Assembly: GCA_015143295.1 (NCBI GenBank)
Contig: CM026568.1
Span: 37,890,441-37,954,440, forward strand
Source: Tetracentron sinense
Lineage: Eukaryota > Streptophyta > Magnoliopsida > Trochodendrales > Trochodendraceae
Direction of reading: 5' to 3'
Length of the DNA: 64,000 nt
The position numbers and the translations under genes are program-made. Under the pieces are notes generated by a model. The model was not told the DNA's origin and did not search any database. It saw only the letters and a list, made by a program, of their open reading frames with translations. Position 1 is the stretch's first letter, and each line of letters starts with the position of its first letter. Below are positions 1 through 12,812 of the stretch, one piece after another.

Positions 1-328
1 ATATTCTGATTTAAACGTGCATATTTAGAGACTTTTAAGTATGTGACATAGTATATATGATTCATGGTACACCCAAAAGTTTTGGACGGTTAGAGTTAAT
101 TGTCCTTCTAAAACTAATGATCATGATGAAAGAACTTTAAACCAATGTTCTGATATATTGGACTTTAACCAATGTGAAGATACATTGGATATTATCCTTG
201 AGGCTTTTCATTGTCCATCGATTACTCGGAGGAGGTGTGGGCTTAACATCTAAGCTTTTGAGGTTCTTTGGTAACCGTGCTCTTAAATGAGTGTCATGAG
301 CTCTACGGTTTTATCTCAGACCCCTCTA

Positions 329-400
<72 letters not shown>

Positions 401-1498
401 CAAAGTGAGACTAAATAGTGTGTTCATTTTTTTTAAGAACCGAAGCTCTGACGAGATTCCTCGGGATCGAGTAATTCTTATACCCCTGTTGCAGAGGTAC
501 AATAAGGCGGTCCGAGTCATATTTTGAAGAGTCTCTTATCCACTCTAATCTCTTTTGACCAGTCATATCATATGACTGATCTTTCTTGGGATAGGACTAT
601 TTAGTTCGGACCCATTGAATTGATCCAAACGGATTGTCTTTTTAGACAAACCTCGGGAACAATTTTGACAATCCAACTGGATCGTCCCTCAACTAGATTA
701 ATTGGACAGACTCTTTTGGGTCCGTCCTAACTGACTAGTATTTTGAGATAATCCGATCGGATCGTCGAATTCTTGGATCGGTCCTTAATTGGACTAATCC
801 ATCAACCCGAAATCGCATAAGCTAATGGGGAGACTCTGTCGAATTTTTTGGACAATTTGCAACACTTCGAATAATTTAATTTAAATAATTAAATTTAAAA
901 GTATTTTGAAATAATCGGCAAAATAATATTTTGTGGGAAGATTTCTTGAAATTAATTTAAATACAATAAAATTAAATTGATTAATTTTATATATGTGGTT
1001 AAATTTGAAGTATATAAAGAAATTCAATTTAATTTAAAATTAATTTATTTGGGCATTCTAAAGGAGGTTGACTACCGTCGTCTTCCGTCAAATAATGCAA
1101 ACTTGTAGGGAAAGACCGGATGAATCCGAGCTGAGTTGAATCCCAGAGATAGAACTGCCTTATCCCTTGCACAATGAGAGGCTTCGACTATCTTCAAGAA
1201 AGACTCTTCGAGCGCCTCTCAGTTCGAGTGATTCATTGTAAAATTATACAATTATTTATTTTATTTCTTTGATTAATGGTAGCTAATTGTGCTCTGATTT
1301 GTGAATGGTTTTTTAGACTAACCGTCAACAGTAAAAACCTTGCCAGAAAAGGAGATATATATAATACGCTCCAATGGAACTGTGTTGACAAAACAATATT
1401 GTTGGCATCTAATTACCAACCCTAAGTAACCAGAGTGTGGAATGGGAGCAAGAGCGTGTGAGAGCATCTATTTTAAATAGCCTAGTGTCGGGTGGAGT
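1..1498. other. Intergenic, AT-rich, no gene seen
   Basis: No open frame longer than about 64 codons occurs and none resembles a known protein. The stretch contains a TA/GA microsatellite and several copies of a short word resembling TCGGACC/GATCGG between 500 and 800, which may be the remains of an old retroelement. No terminal repeats or target duplication could be found. Confidence 0.6.
330..397. repeat. Compound (TA)n(GA)n microsatellite
   Basis: About 40 bases of uninterrupted TA dinucleotides run directly into about 27 bases of GA dinucleotides. The apparent minus-strand ORF through it (Ser-Leu then Tyr-Ile repeats) is an artefact of the dinucleotides. Confidence 0.95.
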
Positions 1499-1900
1499 TG
1501 TTGGGAATGTAGGCAACCTTTAGCAGATTGCCCGGGCGGATGGCAGAGCCCCCCTGCGACACGAAGTGCGTCTTGCAATCTGGACCGTTCGGCCCAGATT
1601 GTGGCGAAAACGATATTTAGAGTTTCTGCAGGGGTATTTTCGATTTTACAAATTTTAACCCTACACTTATAGCAGATGACGTATTTTTTAGGGTTGTATG
1701 TGAGAAGTGATCGTAATTTTGAGAGAAAAAAAAACTATAAGTACTCTGTATCTTCACTATAGTGAATTGGTGTGGCTCTCGAGGATAGAGGCACCTTGCC
1801 AAATCTTATATATCTTTGTGTTTTGTCTCTATTTTATGCTCTGTAATATTTTTCTATGATTCATAGTTTGCAAGATCCAAAGAGTTTAGGGATTAAACAC
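1499..1900 (+). repeat. Possible LTR fragment of a copia-type element
   Basis: The block opens with TGTTGGGAATGTAGGC and, near 1755-1800, has the wording typical of the U5 part of plant copia LTRs (tagtgaattggtgtggctct, followed by an AG-rich stretch and a TTTTGTCTC stretch). No partner LTR, primer site or target duplication was found, so this could be a solo or broken LTR. The right boundary is a guess. Confidence 0.35.
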
Positions 1901-2586
1901 GTAGTTCACATCCCAATAGGAGTGTGGAGCAAGAACGGGAGCAAGGTTCGAGAGCGCAAGGGTATTGCTGGGTTTTGGTCACCAGCCCTATAACTCTCTC
2001 TAAAAGTTATATATTTTAATTTTAATTGCCGTTTTAATAAACAGGTAGGGATCTTGCCTAGAAGACCACTAGATTTCTCTATTTGAGAAGGATTAGAGTA
2101 AGAATAGCCTGCCCTTTTATTCAGAAGGTGAGTATTGATGATTGGTGGTTTAACCAAATCAATTCTTTTGATCAGCAACACGAGGAAGACATGCTATAAG
2201 TATATATCATTTGCGTCACTCGGCAACTATATGGATGAACCGAAATCATGAGGTTTTTTCGAAGAAAAAATGAGTTATCTTATCTGCATTGTTGCCTAGG
2301 CACGCGCATTCGTCTTCATATTTTAGCCGAAGCTCGAGCTCTCTACAGTGAACTGAAAATGGTGATATTATTGGAACTTGGACTCTTGACTCGCTTATGT
2401 TTGTATCGACTTTTCAAGAGGGAAAAAAGCACATATTCCCGGTCGGCGCGTTCTTAATCCTAACCTTATTCGAAGTGTGCAAACAATTCAAATCCAATCG
2501 GTGAGCAGGCAAGCCCATTCAGGGGCCCACTGGCTGGCACGTCAACCATTCAAGGTACCCAGCCACAAATATTGCACCTCATTAAG
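1901..2586. other. Intergenic, no recognisable gene
   Basis: Short open frames of 69-91 codons occur on both strands, without start context, domain motifs or similarity that I recognise. A GC-richer patch lies at 2290-2360. Nothing here can be supported as a gene. Confidence 0.5.
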
Positions 2587-2747
2587 GGACTTTGCTACTG
2601 AGCCGCCTTTGGGCTGAGCCCACTCAGACCGAGTTCTAAGAGCTCGGGATTTCAGGTGGGGCCATTTCACATTGTGAACCTCACCTAAAATCTTGTGCTC
2701 TTAGAACACAGTCTCGACCCTAAGGTGGTCTCAGAATCTTTTATCTT
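2587..2747. mobile_element. Small inverted-repeat element (MITE-like), copy 1
   Basis: The left end (TTTGCTACTGAGCCGCCTTT) pairs imperfectly with the right end (GGTGGTCTCAGAATCTTTT). The middle contains a second inverted pair around GGATTTCAGGTGGGGCC and CACCTAAAATC. The same plan and wording recur at 5804-5970, showing a family. It has no coding capacity and no convincing target duplication. Confidence 0.55.
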
Positions 2748-3013
2748 TGGGAGGTTGTATATGGTGTTAACTCTAGGGATATTCATGTAAATCAGGACCA
2801 CGAAAGCAGGAAAAATCACCTTAGTTTATTTAATGTGGCCTAAGAGGAGAACTTATTCACAAGAAAAGGATACACAAGTTTTCTCCGTCTCTTTATTACA
2901 TTTACACTAACCGACAATTCTCATACTCGACATCATTGTATACTTTGGCCTAACAGAAATGCTACCCCTAGTTGCAGTCTTACCCACACACGCAAGGTGG
3001 TGGCAACAAGGTG

Positions 3014-3244
3014 GCAAATCCTCTCCAGCTATAACCGGATGTGGCACATCCGGTTATAACCCCTAGAGGTCGCCACGTGTCTCCTTTGACACCTCTTAAC
3101 CGTGGGTAAGGTTCACCCACCCCTAAGGTTCACCCACCTATTTTTGGTTTTTTTTTAATAAAGAGGTGTCAAAGGAGACACGTGGCGACCTCTAGGGGTT
3201 ATAACCGGATGTGCCACATCCGGTTATAACTGGAGAGGATTTGC
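3014..3244. repeat. Long perfect-arm inverted repeat (foldback element)
   Basis: Arms 3014-3097 and 3161-3244, 84 bases each, are reverse complements with one mismatch (GCTATA against GTTATA). The loop of 63 bases contains a direct repeat of AAGGTTCACCCACC. Each arm itself contains the palindrome-like ATAACCGGATGTGGCACATC and its completion, so the transcript could form a very stable branched hairpin. No protein is encoded. The near identity of the arms indicates a young element or selection or gene conversion. Confidence 0.9.
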
Positions 3245-5803
3245 ACCCTGACAACAATTGGTAGCAACATCACATGTTGCACCTATGTGTCAATGGAAAA
3301 AATTGACTTAATGCGTTGGAACTAGCAATCGTCTTGGCCTAATACCAATAATTTATTCACTACAAAAAATATCTATATGCCTGATGTAGACCCAAAAACT
3401 CAGGTCCCACTAGTTATGGCCAGATGTAAACAAATATGAGCTGTGCCAGCCCCTACTCTCTAGCTCAAAAATCACCACTTGCCCTTTTATTAAGCTAAAA
3501 AGGAATACATGTCCTTGCTTTGCTGTTGGTTTTTGACACGGCTTAACAAATATAGGATGAATCACAAATTGAATGCAATACCCCTTTGCACAACTTATCC
3601 TCAGTTTCCTCGCATTAATTAGCAACAATGGTCTTAAATATTTCCGGGGACTACAAATAATCAGTAACATGCAGGAACATCACGATAAGTATTTTTAAAA
3701 AAACATTTTTTTTTAGAAAGGTGTGCATATCTAAACGTTTCTTGATGGATTAGCATGCTATTGGACCTTTGTATCCGTGGCATGGACTACAAAAACCATT
3801 GTTCCAAGTTTGAGAAGGAGACAATCTTTATGTTGTGTGTAGATGAGGGGGATGGGACGAATGGGACGAGACGATGAGGCTGCGAAGCTGCCAACGCACC
3901 CTACTCTGACGTCCACTTTGAAATCTTAATTTCTACGAGATAAGGTGGGGACTTTTAAAAGGATAACCCCCCACCAAATGAAGATATCATCTCTTATTCC
4001 ATCCATTAAATTTGAAGATAGGAATACTGATTTCCTCTTAATCTGATCTTCGCGAATGATTTTCAATTGCAAGTTACGACTTACAAGCTGTTAGCAACCG
4101 TGTAGACGAAGCCCCTTCTTTTGGCCCCATGTTAATCCAAGGGATATAAAATAAAAATCAAAGGAAAAACGTGTATTTAACGAGCCTGTGCATTTAGAGC
4201 TTGAAAGGCCACTTTGTTGTTACAATGACTAAACAACGCAGATATTTGAGTATTCTAAGATTTTAGGATTTCCAAATGAAAGAGTGAAAATGGACCTGGT
4301 TTAGTTCCTTCTCTTGCTTTATTCCAAATTTAAAGTCTCTTTTTCTTTTCCCTTCTGCAAAATCCCAAGTCACATACTTCTACATAGATGCTTCCCCATA
4401 TGCATGCATATCTTAATTCTCCTAAGGATAGTACATTTATCTTAAGCAGGTTCTGTATTTTGGGCGGGGTTGATAAAAAGTGAACGTACTCTATAGGCTA
4501 GGTTTAATATAAGAGTTTAAATTTGAGGTTGACCCCGGCTACTAGGATAACTGGAGTAGCCATTTTTAGCATAAATGCAGTTGCAATTTTGTGGCTGTCT
4601 AAAAAATGACACTTGTTATTAATTTCAAACAGATCGATCGACTTGGGATTCTCAAAAACGTTAGTGTACCGTTAGTTGTCGTTATTATTGAGGTTTAACA
4701 TGGATGTAAAAAGAACATATGCAAGTTATAACCAGTTATAACATGAGAGAATCTCAAGTCTTTCATAAGTCTGGATCCTGTCAACCGAGTTCAATGGCAC
4801 TTACAAAGCTCCTTTAATTGTTCTTTTAATTCTGGTTTAGGAATTTTAATCCTTAGGTTCATAATTTTTTTTTTCAAAAAACTAATGTTAGATTATTTAA
4901 GCTTAAGGGTTAGTGAATATTCCCCAATTAATGGGTGTTAAAAGGAAAATGTGTTAGACCTGTAAAGTTGAATTGGGATTGAATACGATCAAATTCTGAA
5001 ATCAAATACCTCCAAGTAAAAAATGTCTCACATCTTGTGACGTCTATGCAACATCTGGTGAAAAGGTATCTCTTTCCAATAATTAAATAAACAAGGTTTA
5101 ATTATGGATCATGTTATGTTCCTAATGAGTAGGGGACATAATATAGGACACATGTATGCCATTATAACCCCCCCCCCCGGAGAGAGAGAGAGTCGGTCAT
5201 AATTAATGTTATGCCATTAGGTTGCTGTTATTATACGCTAGTCTTTGATGCTTTGATAATGCCTCATAATTAATGTTTGCTGTGTGGACTGTGGAGTAAC
5301 ATTTTGTAAAGAGAAACAGTAGAGAACTCTACCGAACATGTGGGGGTGGCCGTGGGGAACATACAATGCAAACTACAAATGGAGTCCTCAACCATATTGT
5401 AATGGATGCTTCGCCTACTACATTAAGTTTTAACCAACAAAATAACAAGTCCCTTACCAACCCTCGTCGACTGTACTTATTAGTTCAATTCCCCACCCCT
5501 TACAAATGGTATATAATTTTGTGGTAGGGTTGTTTTTTTTTAAGAACAGTGATAGGGCTGGACCAAGCATTAGGGTTTTATGGGTATGTTAACGATTTCC
5601 CATTTTTTAACACAAGGTAAAAAAAAATAATAAATGTCTATTTAATTTACTTCTTTCTTGAATGTTAAATGATGGTGTGGTAGTTGCATGCCATTGCCAT
5701 GGACGCACACACATTTATGGCGAACTGCTTGGACCATTGCGGATGGAGGATTCATCATTCAGTACTAAAGGAGGTAGATGACATCCTTCAGTAAATAAAA
5801 ACT
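3245..5803. other. Intergenic, AT-rich, no gene seen
   Basis: Only short open frames occur. A run of C followed by (GA)n lies at 5167-5190. Near 4900-4955 there is a diverged copy of a motif (leading to GTGTTAAAAGG) that recurs in the 18.6-19.05-kb array and at 44.6-44.77 kb. No splice-bounded exons or RNA genes were recognised. Confidence 0.5.
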
Positions 5804-5970
5804 AGGATTTTGCTATTGAGACCCTCTTAGACCAAGACCAAGACCGTGCTCTAAGAAAAGAGAATTTCAGGTGGGGCCCATTTCCCAGGATGAGTTCCAC
5901 TTGAAATCCTGGTCTTTTAGAAGATGGTCTCCGTCGTCTTGATCTTAAGAGGGTCTCAAAAGCTTCATCC
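5804..5970. mobile_element. Small inverted-repeat element (MITE-like), copy 2
   Basis: The 25-base ends GGATTTTGCTATTGAGACCC... and ...GGGTCTCAAAAGCTTCATCC are inverted with about four mismatches. Inner sequence repeats the plan of the copy at 2587-2747 (ATTTCAGGTGGGGCC then a second inverted pair). The flanking dinucleotides CTA/TA permit a TA target duplication, but this is weak. It is non-coding. Confidence 0.65.
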
Positions 5971-6369
5971 TAAAAAAAAAAAAATCCCAATTAGTAACAT
6001 ATTCAGAGTTCCGTTAACGTTTGGTAACGTTAGAAACCTACCCCTTGTGGAAAATGTCGACATGTCCATCAAGCAAAGTTCGAGAAGATGAGTGAGAATG
6101 GTGGGTGGGCCCCACATTTCAAGAAAGTCATTTGGCTGCCCGTCACATCTGTTGTGACGTCGCCACATGGCTGTACGAAATACAGGTCTTCCTTCTACCG
6201 CGCCTAGGAAACGACAGTGGGGATATGATTTTGGATAGAGATAAGTGTTCATCCATTGATGTCACGTCCTTGAAACGCTATACACCATTAACTCCTAACG
6301 CATATAAACATTATCTCCTTTATTTTTCTCTTTATTATTATTATTTTTTTGTATATTAATATATATATA
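5971..6369. other. Intergenic, no recognisable gene
   Basis: Two overlapping open frames on opposite strands (about 84 and 95 codons, 5965-6359) show no domain, signal or start context and are most simply chance frames. A TA-rich stretch with (ATT)n and (TA)n closes the interval. Confidence 0.5.
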
Positions 6370-6776
6370 TCTTTACTATTATAATACGAGAGGCAGCCGT
6401 AGATGATTTTTCCAAAATTCCTATCCTACCCTTATAAAAAACAAAATTTTGATTTAATATTTGCTTTAATTCCCAAACTACCCTTTACCTTTGATTTAAT
6501 TTCAAAACTACCCTTGCTCATCTACCTATTTTGAATCACAACCAATCGCGATTGAACTCACCCTGAGTTCAATCGCACCCCGCTGGTTAACACGTGACCC
6601 TTTTAACTCCTATTAACTGTGGTTAACTCCTTCACCTTGCTCTTACGTGCATTGCACGTGCCACTAGTGAGTTCAATCGCACATGCGGGTTAACACGTGT
6701 CCCTTTTAACTCTTATTAATTATGGTTAACTCCTTCCCCTCGCTCTCACGTGCATCGCACGTGCCACCCGCTAGTA
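6370..6776. mobile_element. Dispersed repeat between TA microsatellites, CACGTG-rich end
   Basis: The block lies between two TA-rich tracts. Its right part holds two copies of a motif (GAGTTCAATCGCAC ... ACGTGCATTGCACGTGCCAC, then TCACGTGCATCGCACGTGCC) ending in CGCTAGTATATA. Read on the other strand, the terminus (tactagcgggtggcacgtgc) matches in style the termini at 43803, 49634, 52469 and 53033. The structure suggests a non-autonomous element with preference for TA or GATA repeats. The superfamily is unknown. Confidence 0.5.
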
Positions 6777-7111
6777 TATATATATATATATATATATTTA
6801 GTTTTTTTTTTTTTATATGAATATGGAATACCTCACTTTATACAACCAATATTAAAGGGAGTCCAGAATCGACCTTGAGACCTCCATGGTTTATCTTTAG
6901 GCACTGGGAGGGGGAATAAATTTTATATTTGGTTTGAGGGTTCATATTCATAACATTAATCAATAACATGGGTCGACAACCTCCTTTTTTTTTTTTTTCT
7001 TTTTGTTTTTGAACATGTAAACCTCATTATTAGGATGCAATTTTGATTGATTAATTTAGTATCTATTAGGGAAATAGTTTTTTTTTTTTGGTTGGGAAAT
7101 AGTTAACATAC

Positions 7112-7215
7112 CCATGAAATTCATTTCCAAACCTAAGACACCACTTTATTGGTGGATGCCCCTTAAATACCCACCACATGAGGTGGTACCTTAGGTTTGG
7201 AAATGGATTTCATGG
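7112..7215. mobile_element. Hairpin MITE-like element
   Basis: CCATGAAATTCATTTCCAAA at the left is the near-perfect reverse complement of TTTGGAAATGGATTTCATGG at the right, continuing inward through CCTAAG/CTTAGG. The total length is 104 bases and it does not code. No clear target duplication is present. Confidence 0.75.
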
Positions 7216-7230
7216 CCCGCCTATCACTAC

Positions 7231-7358
7231 TCTATCTATTATGGTTGGCAAGTTGGCATATCAACTTTTGCACTCATTCTGAGTGACTCAATCCTCTATC
7301 TATTATGGTTGGTGAGTTGGCATATCAACTTTCACACTCATTCGGAGTGACTCGATCC
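7231..7358. repeat. Two-copy tandem repeat, 64-bp unit
   Basis: The block beginning TCTATCTATTATGGTTGG is repeated head to tail at 7231 and 7295 with a handful of substitutions. Each unit ends GAGTGACTCAATCC or GAGTGACTCGATCC, itself containing the near-palindrome GAGTGACTC. Confidence 0.9.
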
Positions 7359-7485
7359 CTATTCTCTTTGAATTCTGCTTGAGCGACAAGGCAGATAAAA
7401 TACCACATTCTCTTAGTTCCTTTCTTTGGTCATTCACATTTCATCAATCCCATCTTTAGCTTATACATCACTTTCATTTACTGTA

Positions 7486-7620
7486 TGTTTGGTTGCTGAG
7501 AAAATAAGTAAAAATATGGAAAAGAAAAAAATTGGACAAAATACAACTAACAATTGTATTAGAAATCTAAAATTTTCTTTTCTTTTCTATGTTTTCACCT
7601 ATTTTCTCAGCAACCAAACA
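7486..7620. mobile_element. MITE with perfect 21-bp terminal inverted repeats
   Basis: Ends TGTTTGGTTGCTGAGAAAAT and ATTTTCTCAGCAACCAAACA are perfect inverted repeats (plus one further A/T pair inside) and are flanked by TA on both sides. A TA target duplication with TGTTTGG-type ends fits a Tc1/mariner- or PIF-like MITE. The superfamily is inferred. Length is about 135 bases, and there is no coding sequence. Confidence 0.85.
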
Positions 7621-7622
7621 TA

Positions 7623-8499
7623 GCATTAAGGTGAAGTTTGTACAAAATTTCTTAGGCTTGTTGCCCTTGCACAAATCGTGGGCATATTACTAAAAATATA
7701 TGTGATGAATTTGGACGGGCACACAAGATATGTGTGCGGGGTTGCAAACACAAAAGAAACTCCTTAATTGGTTGGCAAGAAAAACACAAGAAAATAAATA
7801 ATTTGTTATTCTTCTTCTTCTTTTTTTCCTTCGTTTTTTGCATTTTTGTAATCAAAGGGAGCCTTAATTTGAAAAAAAATATATTTGTTTTTAAAAAAAA
7901 AAATGGAGCAAGACGTGGGATAAGGTGGAGGGTTGAGCCTATCTTGAATTTCATCTTCACCATTAAACAACTGTGGCACGCTTATCTTGAAGGGAACATG
8001 GTCTTACCGTCATTAAGCAAAGATATTGTTAAATAATATATAAAAATGGAATTCCATCTCTCTCTTTAAGAGTCTTGGACAAGTCGGTCAACTCTAAATA
8101 GGGAGGGTCGAGTAAGGAAGGCTCATCTAAGCTCTCATTGAATTCCTTTTTGGTTGTATATATGTATGTTCACGCAGTTTAAGATAACAATAAAATGATT
8201 ATAATATCTGTTTAATCTCAATTATTGGTTATGAACTCCCATCAAAGCTTGAATGTTTATATCTTTTGATATATTTCCGCTAATTTTGCCAACCACAGTG
8301 GTTAAGCACCTTTCCTGAACCCCAGCCCATTTATTAATCAATTGAAAATATTTCAACCCTAATTAATCTAAGAATAAACATAAGGGCTTTGCCAGGTTGT
8401 TTTGATCGCCCATGATCGTATCGGCCACCTGACTATATATAACTCAGATGGCAATGTGGGTGTGCCCCTCCCATTAGAGTGGCCTTAGGTCTGAATCTG
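7623..8499. other. Intergenic, no recognisable gene
   Basis: Overlapping 100-codon frames on both strands at 7652-8036 are dominated by poly-Lys/poly-Phe from A/T runs and have no domain signature. No mobile-element ends were found. Confidence 0.5.
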
Positions 8500-9103
8500 T
8501 TGTTGTTCTTATAGGGGTAAATTACCTGTAATCGCTATCCAAAAGAAAAAAATACAATCTCTAAAGAATTCAAACAGTACGTCAACCTTTATTCCAGAAA
8601 TTTCTGCACTTGAAAAGCAATTAGAAAATTGGTAGCTCGTGTAAAGTGAGGCAGATCACATCGCTCTCTTTAAGAAGACATTTCACGCCACCCACAGATG
8701 CACTGGGTTGCTATACACGATGCCTCCAAGATATAATAGCTTCACACAAATCTATCTCTGACTATAAACGTGTATAACTTCCAGTCGCACACCTTACTCT
8801 GTTTCTTATCTGACAATATCTCAAAAGAAAAATTCTCAAACATAAGAAAACATAATAGTAGAGAAAACATTTTCTAATCTTCTCTCTTACAATAGAAGGA
8901 AAAATACATATTATATATACAAAACTAATTAGGATTTTTGGGAATTCTAAAATTGTCACATTAGTGACTAATAATTGTGACAGTAAACCTTTGAAATGTT
9001 TTCCACCATTAAAGCCTTAAATGACTATAATAAAATTAAATAAATTAATATTTAATTTTTTTATTTAATTAATTTTGAATCACAATCGTCCAAAGGTGCA
9101 ACA
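8500..9103 (-). repeat. LTR of copia element D (3' LTR)
   Basis: It matches 14988-15587 along its whole length with moderate divergence (for example CGTCAACCTTTATTCCAGAA in both). On the minus strand it begins TGTTGCACCTTTGG. Divergence between the two LTRs indicates an old insertion. Confidence 0.88.
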
Positions 9104-12100
9104 ATCACCCACTTGATTCAATAATAAAACCGTAAGGAAAAAGCAAAGTTACTGGGTAAAATTAGATTTAATACATAAACAAAAGTGTCATGTGAACTTA
9201 AACATTTGCATAGTCTAAAGTAAAATGCTCATCAGATACTCAGTGACTATAGATCATAGATCTTGGTATTCAAAATTAAGTTTTTTTAGTGAAAAGTCTG
9301 ATACCTTAAACACATTAACTCTTACAGAGCCTACAAGTGTATAAGTCAGCACTTTTCAGTCATGTACTTTTATTCCGGTTTAATAAGCACTCTAGAGAAA
9401 TAGCCAATTTCGCATAGAAAGCGGCCCCACTTCTACACTTATATAGGTGAGTCTATTAAGAATGCCTATGTGACTCTACATCCTACTCAATAGAGTTATA
9501 GATTTCATTAAGAGGAAACCATCAACCTCTAATCGTCACATACTTTATGCACTATTTACACTATAAGAAGAGATTTAGAGAATAATAATAATATTCTCTT
9601 ATTATAATGCATCACCTCAAACCACTTAGTAATTTGTTATTCTCATTAAACCTGTTCTTGGGATCTCTAATCTTCAGGTTGGGTTTCCATTACATTTATT
9701 TTTCAATTGACTTAAGTCACATTTCCCTCGATGTGCTCCCTTGCTAGGCCTTTAGTAAAGGGATCTGCTAGATTTTCTGGTGATCTAATTTCATTTTCAA
9801 ATATTACTCCATCTCATAGGAGCTCTCAAATATAATTTCTTCTCGTAGGAATCAGATATAATTCAAACTCATAAAAATTCTCTCAAGTAAAATTGTAGGA
9901 ATTTTCTCAAACATAATTCGAGATTTACTATTACATTGAGTGTTATTAACTCTACCTATTGCATCATCGCAATCACAATTAATTTTAATAGCAAAGACAT
10001 TTTATTCCATAAATAAATATTGAACAAAAAGTTCCGAAGCCACTCAACTTCTTCTCTTGCTAAGACTAGAGCTAATAGTGTTGATTTCATAGTAGAAATA
10101 GACTCGATTAATTGTTTCTTAGAATATTAAGAAATATCATCACTACCAATCATGAATATATAACCACTTGTTAATTTATATTCATTAGAAATAGAATTCT
10201 AATTAGCATTACTATATCTTTCAATTTAAGAAAGGTATCTATCATAATAAAAATCAGAATTTATGATTTTCTTTAACTATTTAATCACTCTGCTAATTGT
10301 ATCTCAATGCTCCCTATTGGGATTACTAGTATATCTACTTGATTTTTCAATTGCATATAAGTACAATTCATAGCATACATCAAGCTTCCAATTACACTAA
10401 CAAATTCATTTTAGTTTATACTATCTCCTTCATTAGGTGATAGATGAACACTAGAATCATATGAAATACAAATATTATTATAATCGTAATGATTGTATTT
10501 TAATAATAATTTTAATGTAATGAGATTGAGATAAAATTATGTAATCATCAATTCTAATTATTTTAATTTCAAGAATTAAATTTGTCTCTCCAAGTTCCTT
10601 CATGTCAAATTAGGATGACAAGAATTCTTTTGTCTCATTTTTGATTTGTTCTAAAACTCAGTAAATCATCTACATATTAACAAATGATTACTCAACTATT
10701 ACTATTATATTTGTAATATATACATATCACTTTCATTTGTACTAAATTCATAAGTTATTATCTAATTTCTCATGCCATTATTTTGAAGCTTGTTTTTAAA
10801 CCATATAATAATTTTTCAAGTTTACAAACTTTATTAGTTTGTCCATGAGCAATAAATCTCTCTGATTAATCCATATAAATTTCTTCATCCAAATCACCAT
10901 TTAAGAATGTTGTTTTAACATCCATTTGGTGAATTTATATATGGATGTTACAACAAATAATACCCGAAGAGATGTAATTCTTGATACAGGTGAATATGTA
11001 TAATCTATTCATTCTCTTTAAATCCTTTGCTAATTTAGCCTTATATTTTTCTATAAATCCATTAGCTTTAATTTTTCTTTTAAATATCTACTTACAATCC
11101 ATAGTTCTAGTTCCAGGAGGAGGAACAACTAATATCCAAGTGTGAATAGATATTATTGAAACCATTTCATTTTTCACAGTTTCTCTCCAAAAGAAGACTC
11201 ATGTGACTCAAATGTCTCATTTAAAGAAATATGATAATTCTCTACCATATAGGGATAAAAACCAGACTCATAATCTTTACTCTTTTTTTTATCTCTTTTA
11301 CTCTTTCAAAATTCAATTGAATTATTATTATTATTTTTTTGGTAAACTCAATCATACCACAAGGCAATATGGTGTGTGTGTGTGTGTGTGTGAGAGTTTG
11401 CATGTGGTGTGTGTGTGTGTGTGTTTGCTTGGATGGTGTGAGTATTCCCTTGTCTTTGCCTTCAGTAATTGAATTAATTCATTCAAGAGTTTTAGAACTA
11501 AGATCATTAGATTCATTAAAATATTGGTTTATTAAACCCCCACTATCTGCAAAATTAAAGAAAAATGTTTTCCAAAGAAATCAACTTTCTTTGATACAAT
11601 TAGAACAATATTTTTCATATCTAAAAGTTTATATGCTTTACTGTTAATCGCATAACCAACAAAAGCACATCTCCTAGATTTTGGTCATAATTTAATTACT
11701 TTAGGATCATTAAATCTAACCATTGCTAAACATCTCATGTTCTGAAATAATTTATATTTGGTTCTCTACATTTTCATATTTCATATTTTGCCTTACACTA
11801 TCTCATTCAACTGAAGATAAGTGTACACTAGTATTAAAATACTAGTTTTATTTAGACCTTGAATTTTTTAAGCCCCACTATTTTTAGAATCAAAATGAAA
11901 GAATTTTTAAAAATCAGCTTTTCTAAATTCTAATTTTTCAGATTATTATCAAGATCTAAATTATATGTCTTATTGATTATAGTAATAAAGACGCATCTCC
12001 TTAATTCATATCTTAATTTTTGTTATTTTAAGATTATTTAGTCTTATCATAGCTAAACAATCACATATCTTAAAATAACTAGATTTCACCTCTCTAATTT

Positions 12101-12812
12101 TCATATATTCAGTTAATTCTATTATCTTACTTGTGTCCAATCATTAATAACTATTGTAATATATCAAGTCATATAGTCATATATGACAATAGAATATAGC
12201 ATGCAATTTCACAAGTAAATTAACTGATAATATATATATATAAAATGAGTTAAAAAAATTTGACAATTCATTTGTAGTATTACCGAGGTGTGTGCAACTC
12301 CTATTTTTTGAACCACAACTCATCCGCTATTGTGTTCTCCACATCTCTAGGATCACGCCGGCTCAGACGAATCTGAAATCGGATTTATAACGAACCCAAT
12401 ATCACAGTAAATATGCACATAATACTCATGTATGATTTACACCATATCATATTGACGTTGTAAGATAGCATATGCCTCCTTTAACTCGGCTAGGCTCGAC
12501 TCAACTTAACTTGGCTTTAATTTTATGGCTCCACAGGTTGGCTTGCACAACACGTATGCGTTCACACCAAGAAAAATGTTTGTAATCATTTTCTTTTTCT
12601 TCTTCCAATTTCTAAGTAATTAGTTCCTTTCTCATTCTTCAATTTCCATTTTATTCTAAGCATTAATAGCTCACTGCCAACTCATTAAATTTCTTTCCTT
12701 TTCTTCATGCTTACATTTACACCTTTACAAAAATTACTTAGCCTTTACAAACGTGGAAAACAATTGTAAAGCTAATATACTAAATTGGTGTATTAACTGA
12801 ACACCATATCTT
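9104..12812 (-). pseudogene. Remnant copia polyprotein (RT and RNase H) of element D
   Basis: On the minus strand, fragments of reverse transcriptase and RNase H can be followed out of frame with each other: FTKGL near the end of RNase H, a catalytic-region remnant around 10030-10095, and the RT block with the FLNGDL motif near 10900. Frameshifts and stops prevent any long reading frame. The integrase and gag parts are too decayed to place. It once encoded the copia replication polyprotein and cannot now produce it. Confidence 0.75.
11371..11424. repeat. (GT)n microsatellite, interrupted
   Basis: Two runs of GT dinucleotides, separated by GAGAGTTTGCATGTG, lie inside element D. The Val-Cys-rich open frames over it are artefacts. 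Confidence 0.95.

Noticed and set aside
5804..7622. CRISPR-like arrays or operons
   Set aside because: Repeats are inverted pairs of MITE type, without regular spacers; the window is plant nuclear DNA with introns and retrotransposons.
7652..8036. Opposite 100-codon frames
   Set aside because: Poly-Phe/poly-Lys from A/T runs; mirror frames of each other.
11203..11647. Frames of 89 and 102 codons with Val-Cys runs
   Set aside because: They cross a (GT)n microsatellite within the decayed copia element D.
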